A stretch of 64,000 nt of DNA from Notamacropus eugenii (GCF_028372415.1 NC_092875.1:51460771-51524770); one strand, 5' to 3'. Shown: positions 21,597 through 32,480, numbered from the stretch's first letter. Translations and numbers: made by a program. Notes: generated by a model not told the origin, from the sequence alone.

Positions 21597-24500
21597 CTGA
21601 AAGCAGATAATTTCCAGAAAGAGAGAGGGATGGAGGAAGAGAGACAGAGACAGAGACTGTGATTGCTCTACAGCCCTGGCTGGGAGCTTTCGCTCCATCC
21701 CACTTCCTCGGATCTTCCTCCAACTCACCTGTAGTTCAGGGGACTCCCATCCATCCATATGAATTCTCCTTCCATGTCCAGGTCTCGGAGGCCAATCCAG
21801 GAGCCCTTCTTGTTGGCCTTCTGGGTTAGGAAGGCCTGAAGAAAGGTCAAACAATTGATTACAGCCCCCAAAGGTAAGGGCCAGGATGTCTGGGTCCCCA
21901 GGCTTGCCTACCTTAGGACCCATCACCTCATGGCGCATCAGACATCATTTTTACAGAGCCCCTCTATCTTTCCCCTAAGTAGAGCTATTTCATCCTAGCC
22001 CCATCAGTCTACCCCTCTGAAAAGGGAGGAAAGCATCCCTAGAGCTTCCCAGGGCTGGGCCCTTAATCCCTATTAAAACCCTCTACATTCTAAGAGGGCT
22101 CTACCTAGGGACCTTGCCTGGAGCCTACTCTGGTCACTCAGCTTCCCTTTTTCAACTGAGTTCATCTGAAACCCCCTTGGATCTCAGACCCTGAGATGTC
22201 CTACCTGCTCCTCTTTGTTTTTGATGCTGACGAGCCGGCCTTGAAGGTTGATGCAGGCAAACTTGGCCTGGGGCCATGTCTTGGGCTCATTCCCAAAAAA
22301 ATAGCATTTTTTCTGGAACAGTTGCCAGTCTTTTGGGCAATTTTTGCAGACAGAGCCTATAACAAGAGAAAGAGTCAAACAAAGGGGTCAGGAATAAAGA
22401 AGCTTCCAGCCACCCCTCATGGCCACCTTCAGGTTTTTTCTTATAAGCAAATGGAGCCTAAGATAAGGAAAGAAGCACAGAATCTTATCATTGGAAAGGA
22501 TGTTGGAGGTCATCACCATCATCATATCACTCCCATCACTTCTGTGGATAGCTATTAACATCCTCACCTCCACTGTCATTATCACGCTCACCATCACCAT
22601 TATTACCATCATCATCTCCACCATTACAATAGTCACTATTAATATCACCACCACCATCACTGTCATTGCCAACTTCTCTCACTGCCACCATCATCATTGT
22701 CTTTATTACCATCACTCCCACCACTTCCACCAGGTGGCTAGGTGGTGCAGTGGATAGAGAGCTGGATCTAGAGTCAGAAAGACTTGAGTTCAAATCCAGC
22801 CTCAGACGCTTTACTAGCTGTGTGACCTTGGGCAAGTCACTCTGCCTCAACTGTGAAATGGGGATGATAGGACCTACCTCCCAGGATTGTTATGAGAATC
22901 AGATGAGATAAAATTTATAAAGGGCTTAGGAGAGTGCCTGGCACATAGTATGTGTGCAAGTAAATGCTTGTTCCCTTTTCCATTTCCACCATCACTAACA
23001 ATCACCACCACTACTATGCACTGTTATCTAAAACCACTATTAACCTCGCTGATGCCATCATCATTATAACTGCCATTATCACCACCACTCTCATTGTCAG
23101 CATCACCAAAGGTGTCACCATCCTCACCACCACCAGTTCCATCATCACCAACATCACAGCCATTAGCTTCATCATCTTCACCGCTGTTTTCAGTAACAGC
23201 ACCACCACCATCCTTTCAGTCTCTTTACCATCGTCAATGTCACCATCACCATCACCATCACAATCAACAGCCTCACTAGCGCTTCTCTACCGTACCATGA
23301 TCTGTTGTCCCTATGAACATCACCACCATAAACATCGTCACCGGAATCATCATGACCATGAATTCTACCAACATCATCAATCTGTGTTCTCAGTTTCTCA
23401 CCCTGGGTTGGCATGGCTGTGTGGTCTTCTTCAAGCCTGTCCAGTCCTTGGGAGGGCTGAGAAGCAGTGGAGTGTGGGGAAGGGGAAGAGGGGAGAACTG
23501 TCCATCCTAGACAGAGGAGCCATCACCATCATTATCACCATCACCACCACCAACTACCACCGTCGTTACTAAGTATTAAGTGTGGAGGACTTGGTTTGGA
23601 CAGTGGCTAGACAACCCTTGTTGGGGAAGCTGTAGAAGTGATCCCTGTCCTGAGAGGGAATTTGGATTGGAAACAGTGGAAGGCTCTACCCTTGGGGTCT
23701 GAGACTGGGCTGTATGAGTGGGGAGGAGAGCAGGCTGAGAAATGAGAAAGGAAGATAGAGATGGTAACACAGAAACTCTATTGATGAATCCAGAAAGGCT
23801 GAAAGGTGGAGATGAAGTTTTGACCCCACTTCCCAGGGTCTGGGGAGTCTGTTGGGTCAGATTATTCAGTTTTGAGGAAAGGGCTACGTGGAGGAGTAAA
23901 AGGGAACCGAGTTGGGGAAGCTTGGAAGGGAAGATCCCACCCTCACCATTTGCCCTTTGGAATTCGGTCCAAAGCTTCTCAATCTCTTCTTGCAGTTTTT
24001 CCAAAGCTTGAGTAGCAGTGTTTTTCTCATTCAGCACTGTGGAAATTTGGGCACATTGGGGGTGGGAGAGGAGATTTTAGTATTGATGTCTTTCTGGGAC
24101 CAAGTTCATCTCTCCACTCCTCCTTCACCCTTTTCTGTCCCCTTCCTTCAGGGCTTGGTTCTGTGTTCCCATAAGCCTCCTCCTCTATCCCCATCTGCTC
24201 ACCCTGGGACCTGAAGGTTGTTCCGTCTTCTTGAAGTCTGTCCACTTGTTGAGATATCTGAGAGGCTGGGGTGGGGAGGGAAGAGGGGAGAACAGTTCAT
24301 CTTAGGCAAAGGAGTAAACCATCATCCTCTTAGGACCTCTGTCCCTCATATCCCTCAGGACAACTTCCCCTCATAGTCTCCCTCTCCCAGGGCTCCCTCC
24401 CATATGCCTTATGTTCCTTAGGGTCCTTAGTTCCCATCTCTGTTGTTCCTCATCTGTATTCCCCCAGCCACTATATTATCCATTTGCCTATTTGACATCC

Positions 24501-27040
24501 CGCATGTCTCTAAGCCCTGAGATCTTAAGGCTATCTGTTTAGCTGGAGGTTCCTTCAGGGTTCTGGGAAACTGACTTTTGAAGAACAGGGTTGGTTTGTG
24601 GGGGCAAACTTTCCCTTCTGGGCAGAAAGTCTTGGAGTTTCCCTGTCCTCAGTTCCTTGTCCTATGATCCTCTCTGGAGCCTAGAGGCCACCACAGGTGA
24701 ACTCCTAAACTCATTTCTCTGGATTGATTCACGGTTCCTTCCTTTTCCAGGGCTGATGCCTCTGGGCCTCTGCTATTCTACGCCTTTGCCCCACCCCATT
24801 GAGAGACTGAACCAGCTCAGAGGCTGGTGCCAGGCTTTGGGGCCCAAAGGCATAAAGTCATGATCCAGGAGTCTTGGGGAAAGTTCAGGTGTTTGTCTTT
24901 GCTAGCAAGGAAGGCAAAGATTCCTCATACTTTGTCCTCAGCAAAAAGCCATCCTGCCATCATGGAACTTTCTCACCTTTAGATTTCAGGGTTGTTTGGT
25001 CTTCCTGGAGTTTGTTCACAGCCTTGGAGAGCTGAGGGACTTCAAAGGAAAGTGAGAACAAAGTTGATTTGGGGATGGATGCTGCCTCCAGAACAGAGGG
25101 TTTGTAGTCCTAGTTTCCACCCAGGGCCAGAGATTTGGAAGGGATCTTATAGTCCATCTCTTTACTCTGCCAACTCTATTTCCAATAAATGATCATCCCA
25201 TTTCTGATGGTAGACGTCTGAAGGGCTTCTAAGGGTAGTCCATTTCAATTTGGGACAACCATATTTGTTAAGAGACTTTTCCTTATATCAAGTGTAAATT
25301 TGCCCCTATAATTTCTAGCTTCCATTACTGGTTCTGTCTTCTGGGGTCAAGCAGAATAAGTCTCTTCTCTCTCTTTTTGACAACTCTGCAGATGCTTGAA
25401 GACAGCCCTTCATTTTCCTTTTCTCTTTACCACATTAGACATCCCTACTTGCTTCAACTAAACCTCATGGGCATGAAACAAGGTCCTTCACTATCTTTGC
25501 TGCTCTCTGAGACAGTTTCCAGAAAGACAATCAGTGTCTTTCCTAAGTGGTGATACCTGTATTGGAACATGATACTGATGAGGTCTGACCAGGATAACTC
25601 AATGGAACATTGCGTTTACCACTACCACCACCACCAACCCTGGACACTAGAGCTCTCTCAATGCAGCTTAAGAACATGTTCATTGTTTTGGCTGTCATAT
25701 CACACTGTTGATCCATACTCCACTAAATCTCCAGGTTTTTGTTTTTGTTTTTTTTTTTTGAAGAAAAGGAGGGAGTCAGGACTCTCCTCACAGGTCTTGG
25801 TGGTATGGTAAGGAGATTGGTGAAGTCATATCCCATGTGTCAACCCATATCCCATGATATGTCCCAGGGACCGGTAAGGCAAAATGACCTGTCTTTGTCC
25901 TATGGGTTCAGAGAGGGGATGGGACTTCCTCAAGGTCACACAGTTTCTCTACACCACCTCCTCCCCCAATCCTGGCCTTCATGTTGACATGGACCTGGCT
26001 CTCCTGTTGTCCCACAAACTGACTGAGACCCATTCCTCCAGCATGACCCTAGATAACACCTAGTCTGAGATTTACCATCATTTTTGAGGTCCCATTGATC
26101 CACCTGTAGCCTCCTGATGATAGTCACAATCCCAGAGTCTGAAAGAAGAGAGAGGAAAAAGTCAGGGCTTGGGCCAGAAGAGTCATTCCAGAAGATAAGA
26201 AGTGGCGTGACATTCTAAGAGACCATCTATCTAAGAAGCCATTTTGTGGTCTGGGGGTGGGGGTGTGATTTTTATGGATCAGGGATTATTTCAGGATTAA
26301 TAGGTCATTCCTTAGAAGGGCACAGAGTCATTTTGGGTTCTACAAGCCTAGGGAAGAGGAATGTGAAAAGCAGGCAGAGCTGAAGAGTCTAGAGACTTGA
26401 GTTCTAGACCAGTCTGGTTCAGCCCTAGTTCCCTTGTGACCTTGGATGAGTCACGTTCCTTTCCAGAGACCCAAGGTTCCTCATCTGCAAACTGTATTGG
26501 TTGTGTACTCTGTGATTCTGGGAGATGTGGGAGGGGGCGGTGGAATTGGAAAATAAAAAATAATTATGGGGTGAAGCTGAGAGGCAATTGGGATCTTTGG
26601 GTCTTAGGAGGGGAATACAACATCTTAAGGTCTCATTGGGTGATATACATACCGTTGTGATACACACAGGACTCCTGAAGCTTCTCCACGTCCTGAGCTA
26701 TTTTTTTGACTAGAGGAAATCAAGGCAATATGAGTGCTCACCTTTTGTACATGCCCCTTTCCCTGGCCAAACTTTCTTCCTCACCCCCATCCCACCTTCA
26801 CCCCCACAGCCTTTGAGCCCTTTTCATTGGGTTTTCAGGTTAATGGTTTGAAGAATGGGTCCTGGAGTAAGAAGCAGGGGCCAGAGGGTCCTGAATGGAA
26901 GTATAGGGTGGGGAGATTCTTACACCGAGTTAGGAACAAGAATAAGAGTGTTCCCCATAGGACCACAGAGATCAGCAGCACAAAGGTAAAGAGAAGTACG
27001 CTCTTCTCGCAGGTCTTCTGGCCAGGCAGCTTGGTGAATC
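21455..27040 (-). CDS. FCER2: Low-affinity IgE receptor CD23 (C-type lectin), supported exons
   Basis: Nine minus-strand coding exons with matching phases: 26924-27040 (membrane), 26653-26709, 26076-26138, 24977-25039, 24203-24265 and 23947-24036 (stalk), 22205-22356, 21729-21835 and 21455-21596 (lectin). The lectin domain fits FCER2 best: 'SVCKNCPKDW', 'KKCYFFGNEP', 'GRLVSIKNKEEQ', 'GSWIGLRDLDMEGEFIW', 'SNWSPGEPNNQGQGEDC', 'RWNDAFC' and a final 'EKLATC'. It has all eight lectin cysteines plus the EPN and WND calcium/ligand motifs (human has EPT, mouse EPN). The stalk of 63-bp exons is characteristic of FCER2 and forms the trimeric coiled coil. CD23 is a type II B-cell surface protein that binds IgE and CD21. 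Tail-to-tail placement with TRAPPC5 matches eutherians. With two candidate distal 5' exons the model is 326 residues (human 321, mouse 331). Other lectins of the cluster (CLEC4G, CD209) fit less well. Confidence 0.93.
21729..21835 (-). CDS. FCER2: FCER2 lectin exon 2
   Basis: 107 bp between CTTCAG and GTGAGT, phase 0 to 2. It encodes 'AFLTQKANKKGSWIGLRD' and 'GEFIWMDGSPLNYS', matching CD23 'GSWIGLRNLDLKGEFIW'. Confidence 0.93.
22205..22356 (-). CDS. FCER2: FCER2 lectin exon 1
   Basis: 152 bp, with acceptor TTATAG and donor GTAGGA. It encodes the neck-lectin junction 'SVCKNCPKDWQLFQKKCYFF' and 'GRLVSIKNKEEQ'. The length equals the usual first lectin exon of this cluster. Confidence 0.93.
22735..22980 (+). 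repeat. Marsupial tRNA/CORE SINE, sense, well preserved
   Basis: Starts 'GGTGGCTAGGTGGTGCAGTG', continues 'TGTGTGACCTTGGGCAAGTC' and ends with the CORE/tail block 'AATTTATAAAGGGCTTAGG' and 'GTGCCTGGCACATAGTATG'. It is inserted in the trinucleotide array. Confidence 0.85.
23402..23464 (-). pseudogene. FCER2: Decayed duplicate of an FCER2 stalk exon
   Basis: A 63-bp segment whose last 55 bp keep the stalk frame ('GLDRLEEDHTAMPTQ') and end at a good donor, CAGG|GTGAGA. The position matching the acceptor of the exon at 24203-24265 reads TG instead of AG. Homology continues into the upstream intron: 'AAGAGGGGAGAAC' then 'CATCCTAGACAGAGGAG' here, 'CATCTTAGGCAAAGGAG' at about 24295. It lies between the last stalk exon and the first lectin exon, where eutherian FCER2 has none. 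Splicing at the inner CTCAG would break the frame, so it is probably unused. Confidence 0.7.
23947..24036 (-). CDS. FCER2: FCER2 last stalk exon
   Basis: 90 bp, phase 1 to 1, with acceptor CCACAG and donor GTGAGG. It encodes 'LNEKNTATQALEKLQEEIEK', matching human 'LNERNEASDLLERLREEVTK' directly before the lectin domain. Confidence 0.9.
24203..24265 (-). CDS. FCER2: FCER2 stalk exon (63 bp)
   Basis: Acceptor CCCCAG, donor GTGAGC, phase 1 to 1. It encodes 'SQISQQVDRLQEDGTTFRSQ', one coiled-coil repeat unit. Confidence 0.88.
24977..25039 (-). CDS. FCER2: FCER2 stalk exon (63 bp)
   Basis: Acceptor TTGAAG, donor GTGAGA, phase 1 to 1. It encodes 'PQLSKAVNKLQEDQTTLKSK', a sister of the neighbouring unit. 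Confidence 0.88.
26076..26138 (-). CDS. FCER2: FCER2 stalk exon (63 bp)
   Basis: Acceptor TTTCAG, donor GTAAAT, phase 1 to 1. It encodes 'SGIVTIIRRLQVDQWDLKND'. Confidence 0.85.
26380..26530 (+). repeat. CORE-SINE fragment, sense
   Basis: 'CCTTGTGACCTTGGATGAGT' and 'TTCCTCATCTGCAAACTG' are MIR-like blocks in an FCER2 intron. Confidence 0.5.
26653..26709 (-). CDS. FCER2: FCER2 first stalk exon (57 bp)
   Basis: Acceptor CTCTAG, donor GTATGT, phase 1 to 1. It encodes 'KKIAQDVEKLQESCVYHN'. It adds a Cys in the stalk that could form an inter-chain disulphide (inference). Confidence 0.82.
26924..27040 (-). CDS. FCER2: FCER2 transmembrane exon
   Basis: 117 bp, acceptor TCCCAG and donor GTAAGA, phase 1 to 1. 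It encodes a short basic segment ('KLPGQKTCEK') followed by a hydrophobic span ('SVLLFTFVLLISVVLWGTLL', 'FLFL') ending at 'TR', a type II signal anchor. Human CD23 has 'IVLLGLVTAALWAGLLTLLL' at this point, including the Leu-Trp. Confidence 0.85.
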
Positions 27041-27279
27041 CTGGGAACCAGGGGAAGAAGAAAGGAGGAAGAGGTGAAGGATGGGTTTGGGGAAGTAAGG
27101 CTCTGTTCTTCTCTTGTCTTAGTCTGGCATTGGGCCTTTATCTTGGCCATGGAAGGCCTGACTTTAGCCTCTTTCCTCGAGTCTAAGACTCAGGGTTCCT
27201 TAGGCAGGTGATGGGATCCTGAGTGAGGTCAGTTGGCCAGGGGGGGGGCCCAATAGAAGGATTCCTTCAGGATAGAATT

Positions 27280-27400
27280 CAGTTCAGCCAGCATTTGCTA
27301 AGCTCCTACCTTGTCTCAAGAACTATGCTAGACCTTGAGGATATAGAAACAAAAATACAAATATGGTTTACAGATGAAGAAAGTGATTTGTTCAAGGTAA
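27280..27400 (-). repeat. CR1-clade LINE 3' end fragment, antisense
   Basis: 'TTCAGTTCAGCCAGCATTTG' to 'GAGGATATAGAAACAAAAAT', a diverged copy of the 3' end seen at 17560 and 46700. Confidence 0.45.
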
Positions 27401-27474
27401 CGTAAGTGTTAAATGTCTCTCAGGGTAAGATTTGAACTCAAATACTCTGACTCCACTGGAAAACATGCTGGTGG

Positions 27475-27645
27475 TGAGAAAGACTGAAGGCAAAAGGAAA
27501 AGGGGATGTCAGAGAATGAGATGGCTAGATAGTGTCATGGAAACAATGAACATGAGCTTGGACAGACTTTGAGAGACAGTGGATAGAAAGGTCTGGCATG
27601 CTGTGGTCCACATGGTTACAGAGTCGGATATGACTGCACAACAAC
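27475..27645 (+). repeat. RTE-type LINE 3' end
   Basis: 'AGAATGAGATGGCTAGATAG', 'TGGTCCACATGGTTACAGAG' and 'GTCGGATATGACTGCACAAC' match the well-known BovB/RTE 3' terminus (ending in '...CACGACTGAACAAC'). Confidence 0.65.
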
Positions 27646-28642
27646 CTCTGACATCAAATACCAGACTCTATTGTATGACCCTGTCAGCTTGGCCATGTGG
27701 TTCCATGCCCTTGAGTGGCAGAGATGCCCATTGTTAGACCGTTCCCTTAATTATTGGCTCAGGGCAGGAAGAAACTCAGGGGTTTGGGGTAAAGGACTGG
27801 AGCAGCCACATACCTTCATGCCCTTTTCTGTCCCCATCACTGGAGCCCCAATCTTTGGTCCTTCCAACTTCCCTGAGTCTGGTTCAGCCCTAGTTCCCTA
27901 AACCCCCTGATGATTCTCCTCTCCCCACTTCTTCCCCATTGCCTGCGATTCTGATTCTATTTTCATTAACTGTTTCCCTCCTTGAACCCACTACTACCTT
28001 TAGAATCATGCAACCACAGAATGTTAGAATTGGAAGGGATCACAGAGGCCGTCTAGTGCAACACACACTCAGATAAGGATTTCTGCTATTATATACTAGA
28101 CACTAGTAACTAGGTGTTAGGTCCTCTACTACTTCTGCTTGGAGACCTCCAGGGAAGGGGTCACCTATTCCATAGAAGAATGTCTAGTCCTCTGTTCTCC
28201 AACTCCTGGATCCATCCTTGCCTCTATCTCCCATACCTGAATCTCCCCATTCTTATCTGTTTATTTCTGTATTATCTATATCTATACCATTTCCACATCT
28301 GTCTATTTAATCATTTGTATCTATTTCCCCATTCTTATAGATAGGAGTATGTGTGTGTGAGCATGTATGTACACATATATATGGATATCTATAGATATAC
28401 AGACATAGATGTGTATGTGTATGTGTGTGTAGGGTTTTTCTTAGTGGGTAGGGAAACTGGCTCTCCTGACTTCACTCAGACTGGAAGTGCAGTGGCCACT
28501 CATGATTCTAACCCCATTACTGATTGACACAGGAGCTTTGACCTACTCTTTTTCCAATTTTAGCCTGTTTCACCCTCCTTGGGCAGCCTGGTGGTCTCTT
28601 GCTACCGGGGGCTTATCACTGGTACAGGACTTAGTCTAGAGC

Positions 28643-28843
28643 CAGGGATGGGGAACCTGTGGCTTTGAGGCCACATGTGACTTTCTAGGTCCCTGGGTGC
28701 AGCCTTTTGATGAGTCCAAGTTTTATAGAACAAATCCTTTTATTAAGGGATTTGTTCTGTGAAGTTTGGATTCAGTCAAAGGGTTGCACATGAGGACCTA
28801 GAGGACTGCATATGGCCTCAAGGCTGCAGGTTCTCCACCCCTG
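28643..28843. mobile_element. Palindromic hAT-like MITE
   Basis: A 201-bp near-palindrome. The ends are CAGGGATGGGGAACCTG and its complement-related CAGGTTCTCCACCCCTG. The arms pair through 'GGACCTAGA' and 'GATTCAGTC' type segments to a centre near 28743 (ACAAATCC...GGATTTGT). Flanks share an imperfect 8-bp duplication (GTCTAGAG / GTCTAGAC), as hAT elements make. It has no coding capacity and depends on a transposase from elsewhere. Confidence 0.8.
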
Positions 28844-29089
28844 GTCTAGACCCTGTAGCTCAGAACTCCTAAGTTCAAGCTATTCACTATCCTCACCCTC
28901 CTTGGTAGCAAGGATTACAAGCATGCACCATTCTCATACTCTGAGATATACATGCTCAGCTGCATTCTCATGTTCTGCTTCCTTTCATATTCTTGTCTTT
29001 AAAGTCCCTTAATATTGTCTCTCCATTATCCCATGTGCCTATCTGTGGTGTCTATGCTGCTACTTATTACCTGTGTGACCTTGCATTAG

Positions 29090-29885
29090 TTAGGTGACTT
29101 AGTGGATAGAATGACAGACTAAGAGGAAGTTCTGAGTTCAAATCCTACCCTTCCATCTTTCATAGGTGTGATCCTGGGCTAGTCACTTTACCTTTGTCTA
29201 CTTCAGGTTTTTAATCTGTAAAAGGAGGATAATAACAGCACCTGTCTCACAAGGTTGTTGTGAGGATCAAATGAGATAATATTTATAAAGTGCTTGGCAA
29301 ATCTCAACGAACTATTTAGATGTTTACTACTAAGACAGCCTCTATGAGTCTCAAATTACTCATTTATAAAATGAATTGGTTGGACTAGATGACCTCTGAG
29401 GTTCCTTTCAGCCCTGAATCTGTGATCCTGTGACCTCATTTCCCTGTCTTTCCATATTCCAAACCCTGTTCTCTAAGAGCATACTTCCCTCTCTCTCCAT
29501 TAACACATCCTAAATTCTCCTCTCTCCCCTTAACTCCCTATGTCTAGAGTGTCTTTGATTTTGTCATAGGATCCTAGGGACTAGAATCTTAGAGATTATC
29601 CTTGTAAGAACCTTTCATTTTATGTATGAGTAAACTGAGGTCCAGAGAAGAGATGGGATTCTTTATCCTCTCCTCTCTTCTCCTGCACCCTCTCTAATCA
29701 CTAGCATTATAACAGAGAGATAAACAGTCAGAAAGACCTGGTTTTGAATTTTGCCTCAGATTCTAGCTCTATGACCTTGGGCAAATCACTTAACTTCCCT
29801 GTGCCTCAGTTTCCTCATCTGTAAAGTGAAGGAGGTTGGAATCTATGACCTCTAGGGACTTTTCCAACTATAAATCTATGATCCT
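29090..29885 (+). repeat. Three CORE/tRNA SINE copies, sense
   Basis: About 29090-29330 has 'AGGTTGTTGTGAGGATCAAA' and 'TTTATAAAGTGCTTGGCAAA'. About 29335-29440 is a tail. About 29710-29885 has 'ATGACCTTGGGCAAATCACT' and 'CTCAGTTTCCTCATCTGTAA'. Confidence 0.7.
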
Positions 29886-31384
29886 TTGATCTACCCAAGA
29901 ATCAGAAGATGGGGTGCCTGGGGAAGGTCTGACCTAGGCCCAGATAGCCTGGTCAGGGAACATGAGCCTTGGAAGGATGCCATCTTATGGGGCTCAGTCA
30001 CCTCATCCTCTGGCAGCCATCAGACCCTAGAAAGCCCACTGAATGCCAAGAGCCTGGAGTTCACTGGAGGGAGAGAGGAAGGCAGGAGGTACAGCACAGC
30101 CAGCTTTTAGTCATCTCCAATACTCCCAGCACCCCCTGTCTCCTACCCCATCCCTGCCCCACTCCATACATATGCCCTCACCCTGGCTTCTTGGGGACAT
30201 CCTGCTGAATTCCACTTGCTCTGTGCTGCCGTTCCACTTGGCCTCTGGCTCCATCAGAGGTCTAGAGGCTACAGCCTGGTTTTGTAGTGGGGAAGAATGA
30301 CTAAAAAGAGGGAGGGCGGGGCCTTTGCCCGGAAAGCCACCATAAGGCTTTCTTCTTCCTTCTCCTCCTCTTTTTCTTGCATTTAAACTTTCCTAGAAAT
30401 CCCCAGGATTAGGAAAGAGGAGAAAGCTCAGTGTGCTCTGAGCGATCTCCCTGCTCCTCTGCCCTCCATCATGCTCAGGCATGGGAGAGTGAGTCCTAAA
30501 CGAATTTGGGCCAAGCATAAAAAATGCACATGGGTCCTCTCCTCCTCCTCCTCCTCCCAAGCTGATCCTTCTCAGTTCTTCTTCTGTGTCTGTTGCTGTT
30601 GGATCAAGGGTACTAGAGACACCAGTCAGTGTGAGGGTCTTGCAGAGGTGGTAGTGATCTTGCTTAGCTTTCTTTCCTGATAGGAGTCCTCTAGCATCTG
30701 CCAAAGAGCCTGCTTTGGCAATCGTTCCATCGTGAGTAAAGGTCAAGTCTTTGGTTCAGAGTAGAAGGGTTAAGTTAGAGGGAGGGTTTGAGTAAAGGTC
30801 AGAAGTCAACAATTTAGTTCATTCCAGCAAAACAACTGTGATAAAGGCCTCCTAAAAGCACCAAGTCTGAGCATGTGCCACCCTCTTCCCCTCTACCCAA
30901 ATTCAATTGACTCCTCTGGCTGTGTGTGTTGTCCAGGATCAAACATAAAGTCTGGCTTTTCATAACCCCCCCCTTTCTTAACTTTACAGAATTCTTATTC
31001 TTTCCTTTTCCATATACTCGGTGATGCAATGACAAAGGTCTCCTTGCTGTCTTAGCACTAGGCACTCCATCTCCTGACTCCAGGGAGTTCCACATGCTGG
31101 GCCTCATGCCTGGACCTCTCTCTCCCTCTCTTAATCTCTGCCTCCCAGTTTCTCCAGCTTCCTTCAAGTCTCAGCTAGAAGAAGCCTTTCCTTATCTCTT
31201 CTAATTCTAGTCCCTTCCTCCAGCTGATTATCTTCGATTTGCCATGCTTATATATTGTTTGTACGTAGTCATTTGCATGGTGTCATTTGCATTAGACTGT
31301 GAGCTTTTGGGAAGCAGGAACTATTTTTTGCCTTTTTTCGAATTCCCAGCATTTAGCTACTTGGCACACAGTAGGGGCTTATTA
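29886..31384. other. No gene seen
   Basis: Mostly unique-looking. A (CTC)n tract (polyglycine/serine in shadow frames) is at about 30537-30557. About 31130-31400 resembles a sense L2-type 3' end ('CTTCCTTCAAGTCTCAGCTA', 'AGACTGTGAGCTTTTGGGAA', 'ACACAGTAGGGGCTTATTAA'). Confidence 0.45.
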
Positions 31385-32480
31385 AATGCTTGTTGACGAT
31401 TAACTGACATTTCTTAAGCACCTACTAGGTGTCAGGCAATATGCTAAGCATGAGGAGGCAAAGAACAGAAAGGGAAATGACCCAGCCCTCAGAGAGCTGC
31501 TATTTTTCTAAGGCAATCCAATAGGTACATAGATTCAGTAAGCACAACAAACATACAAAAAGTCATTTCACAAGAGGGAGAGAGCATCCACAATTGGGGG
31601 AGGAGAGAGAATTGGGAAAAGCCTCATGTTGGAGGAGGTGGCACCTGAAGAAACTGGGGACTTGAAGATGAGACAGGGGTCCAGAGTGGCAGCATTCTAG
31701 GCATGAGGAACCACTTGTGCCAAGGCACAGAATTAGGGATGGAATCTTGTGCAAAGCTATCAAGTGAGCCTGACCAGAAGAGAGGGCATAGGAGAGGAAT
31801 AAAATGAAATGAGATGGGAAAAGCAGGCTGGAGTCAGATTGTGGAGAACTTTAAATGTCAGGCTGATGACTTTGTGTTTTATTCTAAATAATAATGATTG
31901 AGAACATTTATTTGGAGTTCAAAGTGCTTTACCTAGGTTACCTTATTTGCTCTTCATAGAAGCCCTGGGAGGTAGGGGCCATTTTTATTTCCATTTTACA
32001 AATGAGGAAACTTGAGGTAGACAATTGAAGTGACTTGCCCAGGGTGACATAGCTAATGTCTAAGGCGGAATTTGAACTTGTTTTTCTGACTCCAGGAATT
32101 TTACAATTGCACCTAGCTGTAATTCTAAAGACTAAAGGGAGCTCCTAAAGATTCTTGAATACGGGAATAACATGGTCAGATCTGTAGTATAAAAAGAACA
32201 GTTTGGCAGCTGTGTGGAGTATCTATGGGAGAGGGAATGATGAGAAACAGTGGGGAGGCTATTGAAGTTGTCTCAGTGAGAACTAATGAGGGCCTTCTAG
32301 GGTGGGGGCTGTGTGGGTAAAGAGGAAAGGGGCACATGATAAGATATATTGTGGAGACCGAACTGGGAGGATTTGGCAATGGTAAGTGAGAGAGAAGGAA
32401 AAGTGAAGTATGACTCCCAAGATTTTGAACCTGGGTGACCAAATAGGTTAAGGATGTTAAGGATGTCCTTAACAAAAATA
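31385..32480 (-). repeat. CR1-clade LINE, antisense 3' part, split by a SINE
   Basis: Begins with 3'-end text ('TTCTTAAGCACCTACTAGGT') and continues to 'ACATGGTCAGATCTGTAGT'. It is interrupted by an antisense CORE-SINE at about 31890-32110 ('ATGAGGAAACTTGAGGTAGA', 'GACTTGCCCAGGGTGACATA'). The order shows the SINE is younger than the LINE. Confidence 0.6.

Larger units (their letters stand above)
22500..23575. repeat. Imperfect (CAT/CAC)n trinucleotide array in an FCER2 intron
   Basis: ATC/ACC/ATT triplets fill about 22500-22735, 22985-23385 and 23520-23575. The array is interrupted by a SINE (22735-22980) and by a block containing a duplicated stalk exon (23395-23515). Frames rich in His/Ile/Thr over it are composition artefacts. 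Confidence 0.9.

Noticed and set aside
22388-23572. His/Ile/Thr/Ser- and Met/Val-rich frames, up to about 200 codons
   Set aside because: Caused by the ATC/ACC triplet array in an FCER2 intron.
27805-27860. Alternative FCER2 5' exon with donor AAG|GTATGT
   Set aside because: The ATG-started frame has the wrong phase, and the frame with the right phase has no ATG before a stop.
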